This document shows, in pieces, positions 1 through 8,419 of a stretch of 64,000 nucleotides of DNA. Positions within the stretch are counted from its first letter, which is position 1. Each line of letters starts with the position of its first letter. The notes under the pieces are model-generated. The model made no database searches, had not been told where the DNA came from, and saw only the letters and a list, made by a program, of their open reading frames with translations. The translations under genes and the position numbers were made by a program. This DNA comes from Microlunatus panaciterrae (lineage in GTDB: Bacteria > Actinomycetota > Actinomycetes > Propionibacteriales > Propionibacteriaceae): the NCBI RefSeq assembly GCF_016907535.1, contig NZ_JAFBCF010000001.1, positions 2,542,001-2,606,000 of the forward strand, in the 5' to 3' direction.

Positions 1-696
1 TTCGACGGAGACCGCGCAGTGGACCGTGTCGACCTGGTCGTCGAGCACGGCCAGATCCACGCCCTGGTGGGTCTCAACGGAGCTGGCAAGACGACCTTGA
101 TGCGCCTACTGCTGGGCATGCTCGTCCCGGAGGCCGGCTCCGTCATGATCCTGGGCGTGCCGGTGGCGCGGACCGGTCGGTCGGTCTGGGGACGGGTTGG
201 TCACATGATCGACACGACGTCCGGCTATCCGGAGCTCACCGTGGCCGAGAATCTGCGTTGTGCCGCACTGCTCAAGCGAATGGAGCCGGCGACGACGTCC
301 CAGACCATCGCGAGGAGCATTGCCGATCTACGTCTGGATCGATGGGTTGACCGCCGTGCCGGGGCGCTTTCCTCCGGAAACCGACAACGGCTGGGTCTGG
401 CCGGTGCCTTGATCAACAGGCCGGAGGTGGTGGTGCTCGACGAGCCGACGGCCGCCTTGGATCCTGCCGGCGTGCTCCTGGTCCGGGCTGCGCTTCGCGA
501 GGCTGCCGGGCGGGGCGCCGCCGTGCTCGTCTCGAGTCACCATCTCGATGAGATCTCCCGAGTCGCCGACACCATCTCGGTGATGCATCGAGGTCGGATC
601 GTCGGCAACCTGCCCCCGGGCGGGGTGGACCTGGAGCGTGCCTTCTTCGATCTGCTCCTGCAGATCGACGACCGTGACGGGCACCGGGAGTCGTGA
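1..696 (+). CDS. ABC transporter ATP-binding protein, 5' end outside window
   Basis: ATPase of an ABC-2-type exporter. The reading frame is open from base 1 and already reads as the first strands of an ABC ATPase before the first possible start (GTG at 19), so the true start lies upstream and the gene is cut by the window edge. Visible motifs are Walker A GLNGAGKTT, signature LSSGNRQRLGL, Walker B VVVLDEPTAALDP and the switch histidine in SSHHL. The protein is short, with no extra C-terminal domain, as in the antibiotic or peptide exporter (CcmA-like) group. Its stop overlaps the start of the downstream permease gene (TGATG), so the two are translationally coupled. The substrate cannot be read from the sequence. 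Confidence 0.9.
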   Translation, partial: FDGDRAVDRVDLVVEHGQIHALVGLNGAGKTTLMRLLLGMLVPEAGSVMILGVPVARTGRSVWGRVGHMIDTTSGYPELTVAENLRCAALLKRMEPATTSQTIARSIADLRLDRWVDRRAGALSSGNRQRLGLAGALINRPEVVVLDEPTAALDPAGVLLVRAALREAAGRGAAVLVSSHHLDEISRVADTISVMHRGRIVGNLPPGGVDLERAFFDLLLQIDDRDGHRES

Positions 697-1466
697 TGTG
701 GCCGGCGATGCTGGTTGAGTGGCTGAAGTTGCGCCGGAGTCGGCTGGTGTGGGTGACAGCGGCGCTGCTGGTGGTCGGCGTCCCAGCCATGGCGTCCGGG
801 TTCCTCTCAGCCGCCCGGTTCGGCTCGCCTGGCTCGCCGACGGTGCTCAAAATCAGCACGATGGTGGTAGGCGAGGGATGGGCGGCCTACCTCGGCGTGC
901 TGGGCCAGATTATGTCTGTCGCCATGCCGCTCGGGGCCGGCATCGTCACCTCGTGGTGCTTCGGGCGGGAGTTCATCGACCGCACCGTCTCGTCGTTGTT
1001 CGCCATGCCCACCTCGCGGGCCACGGTTGCGGTGGCGAAGTGCGCCGTGGTGACCGGCTGGGCCTGCGGAGTGGGCGTGGCCAGCGTGGTCGTCGGATGC
1101 CTGCTTGGACCCGTTGCCGGCATCTGGACGCCGGATCGGCTCATGTTCGATGCGGCCGGCAAGGTCCTGCTGGTGTCACTGGGAAGTGCCATGTTGACCC
1201 TTCCGCTGGCGTTTGTCGCCTCCGTTGCCCGAGGCTATCTCCCTGCGATCGCGGTCCTGATCCTCATCGTCGTGCTGACCCAGATCGTGACGGTGATCGG
1301 CGTCGGCAGATGGTTCCCCTATGCCGCGGTGAGTCTGTGGGCCGGGATGGGCGGTGAAGGTGCAGCGGCCGAGATCCATCTCCGTCACCTCGCGCTCGTA
1401 CCGGTGACAGGGCTGGCAGGGGTCGCCGTCACGACCTGGTGGTGGCGACGGATGCAGGTCGTCTAG
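696..1466 (+). CDS. ABC-2 type transporter permease
   Basis: Integral membrane partner of the preceding ATPase. About 256 residues with six hydrophobic segments, beginning with a basic WLKLRRSRLVW stretch that is typical of the cytoplasmic start of ABC-2 permeases (NatB/DrrB-like). ATG at 696 is preferred over the in-frame GTG at 693 because GGGAG at 686-690 sits five bases upstream of it. The gene ends in CTAG, which also provides the stop codon of the convergent monooxygenase gene on the other strand, so the two genes share four bases. Family assignment is firm; what is moved is unknown. Confidence 0.85.
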   Translation: MWPAMLVEWLKLRRSRLVWVTAALLVVGVPAMASGFLSAARFGSPGSPTVLKISTMVVGEGWAAYLGVLGQIMSVAMPLGAGIVTSWCFGREFIDRTVSSLFAMPTSRATVAVAKCAVVTGWACGVGVASVVVGCLLGPVAGIWTPDRLMFDAAGKVLLVSLGSAMLTLPLAFVASVARGYLPAIAVLILIVVLTQIVTVIGVGRWFPYAAVSLWAGMGGEGAAAEIHLRHLALVPVTGLAGVAVTTWWWRRMQVV

Positions 1467-3002
1467 CGTGCGCCAACGAGGTCCAGCCAGGCTCCGAGCT
1501 GTCCGGCGTCGTACTGGCCGGTGCGAAACCCGACGTGACCATCGGGCCGTACGGCCAGCAGCCCGTGACCTGGCCAGCTGGCGACGCGATGCAGGCTCAC
1601 GTGGTTTCCGAGTGGACGAGCATCGGGAACCACCGTGTCGCGCTGCAACAACAGGTGGAGCCCCGGCCGGGCCGTCAGGTCATGCAGGCGGAGCCGTCGG
1701 CCGTCGCAGTTGACCTCCTCATCGGCCAGCCGGTCGCCGGGACGGGGGCCCGGACCGCCGGGCTGGCCCTGGACCGACAGGGCACTGTGCCGATACCGCA
1801 CCCACCGCTGGGAGAGAACGCGGACGACCTGCGCCATCAGCAGCGGCCGACCGAGCAGCAGGGGTAGGGCAGGGGCGGCGACCGGCATCAGGGTCCCGCG
1901 CAGGAAGGCAGGCAGCGGGTTCGTCGACGACTCCGCGAAGAAGACCAGATGGGTCAGTGCCAGCACCTGCCGCGCGACCGGGCGGCGCTCCAGGCTGTAG
2001 GAGTCCAACAGCGCGTCATGACCCTGCACCTGGTCCAGGGCGAAGGCGAGCTTCCAACCGAGGTTCACCGCGTCGAGAATCCCGGTGTTCATACCACTGG
2101 GCCGCGGCCGGCGAGTGGGTGTGCGCGGCGTCGCCGGCGAGGAAGAGCGGTCCGCTGCTGAAGGCTTCGGCCAGTCGATGCTGCAGGCGCACCTGGGCGG
2201 ACCACCGCAGATCTGTCACGGTGGCCGCAAGACCGGCACCGTCGAGGATTGCCTGCACCTCGACCTGCGGGACCTGGTGTCCGGGCTGCCCGAAGGGCGT
2301 GTGGCCGCCCCGAGCCGGCCGGGTGGCCAGCAGGCGCCAGGTCGCACCCTCACCCAGCGCGAACAGGAAGACGAGCCCCGCACGGTCGGCAACGACGTGC
2401 AGGACATCCGGGGTGAGTCCCGCGTCGAGCTCCACATCGGCGAGCACCACCTCCTCGCGATAGGGAGCGCCCCGCCAACCGATCCCCGCAACCGACCGCA
2501 CCGTGCTGTCCTGACCGTCACAACCGGCGATGAACCGGCAGCTCATCCGCTCGAGGCGGCCCTCACCCTTCAACACCGCCCGGCCGGCACTGTCACGCAC
2601 CGCTGCGTCGACGAGCTCGACACCACGCTCGACGTCGATGCCCCGCTGCTCGAGCGCCTGGCTGAGCACCTCCTCCACGTCCATCTGGCGCAGCATGGTC
2701 AGGTGCGGAAACGCGGTGTCCGGCAGCGCCACGTCAGCGAGCTCGACGCGCACCCGCCGCCGGCCCAGATGCAGCTCTGCCCGGGGAGACCGGTCACCCC
2801 GGTCGAGCAGAGAGTCGGTCACGCCCAACGGGCGCAGGCTCTCCAGTGTTCGCGGATGCATGATCATCGCCCTCGAGCGTCGGAACGTCGCACTCCGGCG
2901 CTCCACCACCCGTACGGTGGCCCCGTTGGCGTGCGCCTGCAGGGCCGTGGTGAGACCCGTCGGACCTGCTCCGACGACCAGCACGTCCACGGTCGTCTTC
3001 AC
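1463..3002 (-). pseudogene. FAD-dependent aromatic monooxygenase, interrupted by a one-base frameshift
   Basis: Flavin monooxygenase of the PHBH/PheA-TfdB group. The first part has the dinucleotide-binding fold VVGAGPTGLTTALQA near the N-terminus, followed by the second FAD motif GDAAHTHSP. The frame then shifts: the natural continuation (QGMNTGILDAVNLGWKLA, the family hallmark) is in another frame starting at 2092. One extra base at about 2096 (a T in the coding strand, between the Gln codon and GGT ATG) accounts for it, because removing it restores a continuous protein of about 512 residues with a thioredoxin-like C-terminal domain. It is either a recent pseudogene or a sequencing error. 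The GTG start at 3002 overlaps the stop of the upstream gene by four bases (GTGA). Confidence 0.75.
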
Positions 3003-3559
3003 GCCGCGGCCACGACCCGCCACCAGGCCCCCTCCCCGCCGCGGCCGTACCGGTCGAGGACATCGGGGGCGGACAGCACCGTGTCGCGTCGCAACCCGGG
3101 AAAGACCCTGTAGTCGATCGAGTCGTGCTCGCTGACCAGAGACAGCACGCGCCACAGCGAGCCGGCGTAGTGCTCGGCCAGCTGCGGGCCGTCCCACTCG
3201 TACAGACCACGGTAGATCGCATGGTCGTCATGAGCCATCCAGAGCTTGGAGACGAACCCGGGAAAGCCGACGAACAAGGGGGTGTTGAGGATGCTCTCCA
3301 GTCGGAAGAGGCGATGTCCCCGTCCCCGGACCCTCCGCAGCCGGAAGGACACGATCAGGAAGCAAGGGTCGATCGGCGTGCGGTCCACGACGGTCTCCCG
3401 GTACACCTGCGCGACACTTCCGTCGGCGAAGCGGATCCGGCGACCGACATTGTCGCGAGGCCATCGGACCTCCCGCCGCCCCAGCATCACGGTGCTGGCG
3501 ACCATGCACCCGGCCACCGAGCGCCAAGCGGTGGATCGTGGCAGCGGGCCTTGCTTCAT
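2999..3559 (-). CDS. Hypothetical protein coupled to the FAD monooxygenase
   Basis: I do not recognise a named family. The product has about 186 residues, is basic at the N-terminus, has no signal peptide and no long membrane span, and contains a conserved-looking central block (LWMAHDDHAIYRGLYEWDGP) rich in His, Asp and aromatic residues. Proteins of this general appearance often sit beside flavin monooxygenases in actinobacteria, and here the stop overlaps the monooxygenase start by four bases, so the two are an operon. ATG at 3559 is chosen over GTG at 3586 because GGAGG lies four bases upstream. A role as a small accessory or a ligand-binding alpha/beta barrel is a guess only. Confidence 0.65.
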   Translation of the reverse strand: MKQGPLPRSTAWRSVAGCMVASTVMLGRREVRWPRDNVGRRIRFADGSVAQVYRETVVDRTPIDPCFLIVSFRLRRVRGRGHRLFRLESILNTPLFVGFPGFVSKLWMAHDDHAIYRGLYEWDGPQLAEHYAGSLWRVLSLVSEHDSIDYRVFPGLRRDTVLSAPDVLDRYGRGGEGAWWRVVAAA

Positions 3560-3693
3560 GTCTCCTCCGTCCGTCGGGCCGTTCACTCATCTTCCGATGG
3601 TGGCCTTTCCAACCCCAGTGGCGAAAGTCCCGCGGGTCCGGGCAGGACCAACGACCCTTGCCCCGGGCTGGAGCGGCGCAGGAGCCTGTCAAG

Positions 3694-4632
3694 GTGACCA
3701 TCCGAGCTGCGGCGGCCGAGCCGCTGGTGCACATCCAGGACTTCCGGATGGACTTCGGGGACACCTCGGTGATCAAGGACTTGTCCTTCGACGTAGCGGC
3801 GGGGGAGACCTTCGGGTTCCTGGGCAGCAACGGATGCGGCAAGACCACCACGCTGCGGGCACTGCTGGGCATCTACCAGCCCACCGCGGGAACCCTGCAC
3901 ATCGATGGCAAGGTCTTCGAGCCCCGAGACGGCGCCCGGCTGGGGTACCTGCCCGAGGAACGTGGACTGTACAAGAAGGAGTCGGTGCTGGACGTGATGG
4001 TCTACTTCGGACGCCTCAAGGGCCTGACCAGGAACAGGGCTCGTGCCTGGTCCAGGGCCTATCTGGAGCGCGTTGACCTTGCCGGCAAGGCCACGACGCG
4101 GGTCGACAAGCTGTCCAGCGGCGAGCAGCAGAAGGTCCAGCTGGGTGTGACGATCATGAATGAGCCGACGCTGCTCATCCTTGACGAGCCCACGAAGGGC
4201 TTCGACCCGGTCAACCGGCGGCTGCTGATGGACATCATCGAGGATCAGAAGCGCTCCGGCGCGACCGTCATCATGGTCACGCACCAGATGGAGGAGGTAG
4301 AAAGGCTGTGTGACCGTGTCATTCTGCTCAAGGATGGCACCGCGCGCGCCTACGGGACCGTCGCTGAGGTGCAGGAAATGTTTGGCGGAACCGTGTACCG
4401 GGTGGCCTACTCGGGAACGCTGCCCGCCTCTTCGCTGTACGAGGCCACCTTCAACAGCGAGGGGCACGCCGAGCTGACGCCACGCGCCGGCGCAGCGGAG
4501 ACGGCCGTGCTTCGCGAGCTCCTCGACGCAGGGGTAGCGGTGCGCAGCTTCACCACGGCTCGGACCTCCATGGACGAGATCTTCATCAAGATCTACGGTG
4601 AGCAGGACAACCACGTCGGAGGGTTGCGCTGA
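3694..4632 (+). CDS. ABC transporter ATP-binding protein (NatA-like)
   Basis: About 312-residue ATPase with Walker A GSNGCGKTT, signature LSSGEQQKVQLG, Walker B LLILDEPTKGFDP and switch His in VTHQM. It has the extra C-terminal domain of the NatA group (the last ~90 residues, ending with a MDEIFIKIYGE-type motif). Paired with the NatB-like permease immediately downstream (the two genes share one base, ATG inside the TGA stop), it probably forms an exporter of Na+, a peptide or a drug. The start is GTG at 3694, with AGGAG at 3680-3684. The frame stays open upstream, but that part lacks family similarity and overlaps the divergent gene. Confidence 0.88.
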   Translation: MTIRAAAAEPLVHIQDFRMDFGDTSVIKDLSFDVAAGETFGFLGSNGCGKTTTLRALLGIYQPTAGTLHIDGKVFEPRDGARLGYLPEERGLYKKESVLDVMVYFGRLKGLTRNRARAWSRAYLERVDLAGKATTRVDKLSSGEQQKVQLGVTIMNEPTLLILDEPTKGFDPVNRRLLMDIIEDQKRSGATVIMVTHQMEEVERLCDRVILLKDGTARAYGTVAEVQEMFGGTVYRVAYSGTLPASSLYEATFNSEGHAELTPRAGAAETAVLRELLDAGVAVRSFTTARTSMDEIFIKIYGEQDNHVGGLR

Positions 4633-5846
4633 TGGCTCGACACAACCTGGGTGTCGTCATCGGCTTCGAGTTCACCCGCACCGTGAAGAAGCGGCGTTTT
4701 TGGGCCACCACGCTGGCCATTCCGGCGGTGCTCGCGGTGGTGTTCCTGCTGATCTTCGTCTCCAACTCGACAACCAGCGTCAACGAGGGCGCCCAGCGGA
4801 ACGCGAAGATCACCTTCACCTACACCGATTCCTCCGGACTGATCCCGGCCAGCACGGCAGCATTGTTCGGTGGGCAGCTGGCGACGGATCCTGGCACCGC
4901 CCTCAACGACGTGCGCTCAGGACGTTCGGAGGCCTACTTCGCCTACCCCGCAGACCTTTCACGAGACCCGATCAAGGTGTACGGCGCCGACAAGGGCATC
5001 TTCGAGAACGGCAAGTACGACGCCGTCGCCAGGCGTTTGCTCACCACCGCAGCCGAGCAGAAGATCGGCTCGACACAGCTGACCGCTGCCGTCAGCGGCA
5101 CGGTCAAGATCGAGACCACAACGTTCAAGGATGGGCAGCTCGCCGGCGGCGTCGGCGCGGTCGTCCCGCCGCTGTTGTTTCTGCTGATCTTCTACGTGAG
5201 CATCATCCTGCTGTCCAACCAGATGCTGAACAGCACCCTGGAGGAGAAGGAGAACCGGGTCACCGAGATGATCCTCACCACGCTCGACCCCACCACCTTG
5301 ATCATCGGGAAGGTCATCGCCGTCTTCATGGTCGGTTTGGTGCAGCTCCTGGTCTTCATGACCCCGTTCGGCATCGGTTACGTGTTCTTCCGTGAGCAGT
5401 TGTCCCTGCCCAGCTTCGACCTCGCACACCTGACCTTCGAACCGGGGCCGATGATCACCGGCGCGTTGCTTCTGGTGGGAGGCTTCACCGTGTTCACCGG
5501 CACCCTGGTCGCCATCGGGGCGGTGATGCCGACCGCGAAGGAGGCCGGCGCCGTATTCGGGTCGATAATCGCGCTGATCTTCGTACCCTTGTACACGGTC
5601 AGTCTCATCGTCTCCGACCCGCACGCCCTCATCGTGCAGGTTTTCACCTACTTCCCGCTCTCCGCGCCGGTGACCGCACTGCTGCGCAACGGCTTCGGCA
5701 CCCTTAACCCGGTCGAGTCGGTGGCGGTCATCGTCGAGCTGTTCGCCGTCGGGTTCCTCACTCTCCGGCTGGCCGTGCACCTGTTCCGCTATGGGTCGAT
5801 CGAGTATTCACGCAAGCTCTCGATCAGGGGCACCTTCGGTCGCTGA
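4632..5846 (+). CDS. ABC transporter permease (NatB-like)
   Basis: 404-residue membrane protein of the ABC-2 class with the NatB/YhaP layout. There is one membrane span near residues 25-45 after a basic FTRTVKKRRFW start, then a large extracytoplasmic domain of about 130 residues, then five or six spans. The sequence LEEKENRVTEMI before the second span is the family's conserved cytoplasmic motif. It overlaps the ATPase gene by one base. Direction is outward by family; the substrate is not evident. Confidence 0.88.
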   Translation: MARHNLGVVIGFEFTRTVKKRRFWATTLAIPAVLAVVFLLIFVSNSTTSVNEGAQRNAKITFTYTDSSGLIPASTAALFGGQLATDPGTALNDVRSGRSEAYFAYPADLSRDPIKVYGADKGIFENGKYDAVARRLLTTAAEQKIGSTQLTAAVSGTVKIETTTFKDGQLAGGVGAVVPPLLFLLIFYVSIILLSNQMLNSTLEEKENRVTEMILTTLDPTTLIIGKVIAVFMVGLVQLLVFMTPFGIGYVFFREQLSLPSFDLAHLTFEPGPMITGALLLVGGFTVFTGTLVAIGAVMPTAKEAGAVFGSIIALIFVPLYTVSLIVSDPHALIVQVFTYFPLSAPVTALLRNGFGTLNPVESVAVIVELFAVGFLTLRLAVHLFRYGSIEYSRKLSIRGTFGR

Positions 5847-5961
5847 CACGAGCGTGGGTCTCAGTTGGATCACGACCGGCACCAGCTGGTGATCGAGAGC
5901 ATAGTATGCCTAAGCGATGTCCCGGACCGACATCGGTGAGCGCACAGGTGGAGGAAGAGTC

Positions 5962-6450
5962 ATGGGAGAGTTCGTACCGGAGCCCGTTGTCTATGGTCCG
6001 CAGGGCCGGCAGCCCCAGCCTTCCGACTACCCGCACTACCCACTGCGGGCTTCGCCCCAGCCTCACCCCGCCGCGTTGCCTCACCCCCCGTACCAAGTCA
6101 GTCCGTACCAAGTCAGTCCGTACCAAGTCAGTCCGTACCAGGGCGACCCGTACCACCGCCAGCCGTACCAGGGCGACCCGCGGCAGCAGCAGTACCAGAA
6201 TGGGCTGTATGCAGCTCAGAAGTCGAGGCTCGCGGCCGGTCTGCTGGCGTTCTTCCTCGGCACCCTGGGCATCCATAACTTCTATCTGGGCCGGGTCGGC
6301 ATCGCTGTGCTGCAGCTGCTGCTGAGCGTTCTCTCGTTCGGCCTGCTCGCACCGGTGGTAGCCGTCTGGGTGATCATCGAGGGCATCTTGATCCTGACCA
6401 GGTCACCCAGCTTCGCCACCGACGCCAAGGGCATCCCGCTCCGGGATTGA
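5962..6450 (+). CDS. TM2 domain membrane protein with YQxxP repeats
   Basis: About 162 residues. The N-terminal half is a proline- and tyrosine-rich tail with six five-residue units (YQVSP three times, then YQGDP, YHRQP, YQGDP), which are also visible as 15-base DNA repeats at 6091-6180. The C-terminal half is a TM2 domain: two membrane helices joined by the short FYLGRVG turn (AFFLGTLGIHNFYLGRVG). TM2 proteins are small membrane proteins of unclear function. ATG at 5962 is preferred to ATG at 5917 because of GGAGGAAG just upstream. A low-complexity cytoplasmic tail like this may mediate protein contacts, but that is inference. Confidence 0.85.
   Translation: MGEFVPEPVVYGPQGRQPQPSDYPHYPLRASPQPHPAALPHPPYQVSPYQVSPYQVSPYQGDPYHRQPYQGDPRQQQYQNGLYAAQKSRLAAGLLAFFLGTLGIHNFYLGRVGIAVLQLLLSVLSFGLLAPVVAVWVIIEGILILTRSPSFATDAKGIPLRD
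6091..6180 (+). repeat. Six 15-base coding repeats
   Basis: The first three units are identical (TACCAAGTCAGTCCG at 6091, 6106 and 6121). The following three (6136, 6151, 6166) keep TACCA at the start and CCG at the end. They encode the YQxxP-type tail of the TM2 protein. Identical neighbouring copies suggest recent slippage, so copy number may differ between strains. Confidence 0.95.
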
Positions 6451-6480
6451 CCCCGGTGGGAGTGGGCGGGGGAGGCGCCC

Positions 6481-7098
6481 CTAGTTGCGCTGCCCGTCAG
6501 GCGGATCATCAGGAAGGGCGCTGCTCCTGAGGATGCTGCTCGTCTCATAGATCAGCTGCCTGGCCCGAACGTGCAGGCTGACTCCGGCGCCGTCGGCCTG
6601 TCGGGACAGCTCGCGGTGGGCATGACCAGGGGGGTGGCCGCGGCCGATGAGGATGCCGATCGCCTGGTTGATCGCCGAGAGCTCTGCGAGACCATTCAGC
6701 CCCGAGGTCAGCGAGGTCGGGGTCTTCGTCTCGTCCAGACCGATAGAGCCATCGGTCAACCGGAGAGCGTGTCTTATGTCGGCAGCAAGGTCGACGAAGG
6801 CGCCGGGGACGGCCGCGTAGAGGCAGATGCGGCTCGGCGGTTCCGCGCCGGTGAGCTCATGGAGGTCGAGGCGGAGGGAAGTGGCCACCTGCGGCGGCGA
6901 TGCGTGATCTTCGAATGCGGACAAGCTGAACGGGTACTGGGCCGTGAACAAGGTGAGCTCGAGACCGAGATAGGACCACACGGCCCGTCTCAGATCACGC
7001 CTCAGGCTATGCAGAGCATTTTCGATGACCCAGGGCTCCTCATCGATGCTCGTCGTGAGGTGCCGAATATGACGTGCAAGGGCTGTGGAGATGTCCAC
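6481..7098 (-). CDS. ANTAR domain regulator with degenerate sensor domain
   Basis: About 205 residues. The C-terminal ~55 residues (INQAIGILIGRGHPPGHAHRE and onward to VRARQLIYE) form an ANTAR domain, a three-helix RNA-binding module that binds paired hairpins and causes antitermination. The N-terminal ~130 residues could be a divergent sensor domain (possibly GAF-like) that I cannot name safely. GTG at 7098 with GGAGAG a few bases upstream is the likely start; a longer open frame reaching 7287 overlaps the neighbouring gene and lacks family features. It is followed in the same direction after another ANTAR gene, so the two are probably co-transcribed. The RNA target is not in view. Confidence 0.75.
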   Translation of the reverse strand: MDISTALARHIRHLTTSIDEEPWVIENALHSLRRDLRRAVWSYLGLELTLFTAQYPFSLSAFEDHASPPQVATSLRLDLHELTGAEPPSRICLYAAVPGAFVDLAADIRHALRLTDGSIGLDETKTPTSLTSGLNGLAELSAINQAIGILIGRGHPPGHAHRELSRQADGAGVSLHVRARQLIYETSSILRSSALPDDPPDGQRN

Positions 7099-7234
7099 AG
7101 TCACTCTCCGAACGAGCGGATCCCGCCGCCGATTTCCTTTTCCGGGTAGAAGCAACCGATCGCTGCTCCAGGCGGCCCCTCTTGTACGGATGAAGATTGA
7201 CGAGGGACGCCAGTCCCCACAGTACGCCTGTGCC

Positions 7235-8014
7235 CTATTCCTCTTCTTTGTGGAGGGCGCGGGCGCGGCGCACCGCAGCGTCCACAATCCGCTGAGCCAT
7301 CACCGGCAACTTCACGTGCTCGGTCTGGCTCAGGCTGCGCAACTTGTTGAGAGCCTCGTCCGGGGTCGCTCCGGTACGACTCATCATGATGCCGATGGCT
7401 CGATCCACAACCCCCCGAGTACCGAGTGCGGCTTGGAGCTGAGCCGCCAGTCGTTGGGCCTGGACGAGGACCTGAGCGTTCTCGACCGCAATCGCCGCAG
7501 GCGCTGCAAACAGCTCGCCCAGTTCGACGGCTCGGTTGTCGAACACATGCTTGGCGTGGGCATAGACATTCATGGCTCCCACTACCGCGCCGGGGGTGAT
7601 CAGAGGCAGGGACACGACGCTGTGGACCCCGAGCCTGGCCACCTTGGACCCGAATTGCGGCCACCGTTGGTCGGCGCCCAGTGATCCTGACAGCTTGGTC
7701 TGACCCTCAGCGGCGGCACTGATGCAGGGGCCCTGCCCGAGCCCGTACTGGATGTCGTCGATCTCCGTCACGAAGGGGGCGGTGGAGACGATCGTCGCGG
7801 AGCGGCCATGCTCCAACAGGGTCAGGCCCGCACCGTCCGCGCCTGGGATGGCCCGGACCGCGTAGGTGGCCACCTTGGTCAGCAGTTCTTCCAGCCCCAG
7901 GTGGCCGGTGGACAGGTTGGCCAGCGCCACCAGAGCATCCCGCAGATCCTCGTCCCCGTCCGACTTGGGCTCGCCTGCGCCTGACCCCAAAGTCGCGTCA
8001 TCGTCCGACGTCAT
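7235..8014 (-). CDS. GAF and ANTAR domain signalling protein
   Basis: 259 residues. A GAF domain spans roughly residues 35-180 (GLGQGPCISAAAEGQ is the typical GAF core of this group). A short linker helix follows, then a C-terminal ANTAR domain (RGVVDRAIGIMMSRTGATPDEA). GAF-ANTAR proteins sense a small ligand, redox state or partner and act on RNA by antitermination. The gene lies upstream of the second ANTAR gene, 136 bases apart. The ligand and RNA target are unknown. Confidence 0.88.
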   Translation of the reverse strand: MTSDDDATLGSGAGEPKSDGDEDLRDALVALANLSTGHLGLEELLTKVATYAVRAIPGADGAGLTLLEHGRSATIVSTAPFVTEIDDIQYGLGQGPCISAAAEGQTKLSGSLGADQRWPQFGSKVARLGVHSVVSLPLITPGAVVGAMNVYAHAKHVFDNRAVELGELFAAPAAIAVENAQVLVQAQRLAAQLQAALGTRGVVDRAIGIMMSRTGATPDEALNKLRSLSQTEHVKLPVMAQRIVDAAVRRARALHKEEE

Positions 8015-8419
8015 CAGTTTCCGTTTGTCTCGTTCTCGCGCCCACCCTTGTGGCGGGGTAGCCTCCAGAATAACCGCTGCTCAAGGGCCATCCCGGCATC
8101 GAGTCGGCATCCCTGCAGCCTTCCACAATCTCTTGACCCGGGGCTGCGTCCGCGCTTAACTGGGAATGCTGATTCCACAGCCGGTTGGGAAAGATGCATC
8201 GCCGCCACGTGCCGCGATCACTCGCAATTGCTGCCGCCCACTTTTCCCGTTGCTCCCTACCTCGGAGCCTGGTGGCGCCCAGACGCCACCCGGGTGTCCA
8301 GTCGTTCCCTGTAGGTCCTCACGTCGCAGCGAGAGGACGTGGTGTCGCGCTCGCTCCTCCCCCCGCGCGAGCGCGGCATCACCACCCCTGCGCGAGGACG
8401 ATACAGCCGACGCCTTCCC
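8015..8419. other. 405-base gap without a convincing gene
   Basis: Intergenic between the start of the GAF-ANTAR gene and the end of the aldo/keto reductase gene. It holds a small dyad GGAAT-N4-ATTCC at 8163-8176 and two hairpins. The hairpin nearest the reductase stop is listed separately. Short open frames here overlap one another and have no Shine-Dalgarno or family features. The promoter for the ANTAR pair should lie in the first 150 bases, but no good match stands out. Confidence 0.6.
8347..8374 (-). terminator. Possible terminator after the aldo/keto reductase gene
   Basis: Inverted repeat with seven-base arms GCGCTCG (8347-8353) and CGAGCGC (8368-8374) around a 14-base C-rich loop, 46 bases beyond the reductase stop codon. 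There is no T-tract, which is common for actinobacterial terminators. Weak evidence on its own. Confidence 0.3.

Noticed and set aside
5880-5891. Palindrome CACCAGCTGGTG upstream of the TM2 gene
   Set aside because: Perfect but short, with no correctly spaced promoter elements. Not strong enough to call an operator.
8133-8161. Promoter-like TTGACC and TAACTG on the plus strand
   Set aside because: No plus-strand gene follows within reach, and the spacing and match are ordinary.
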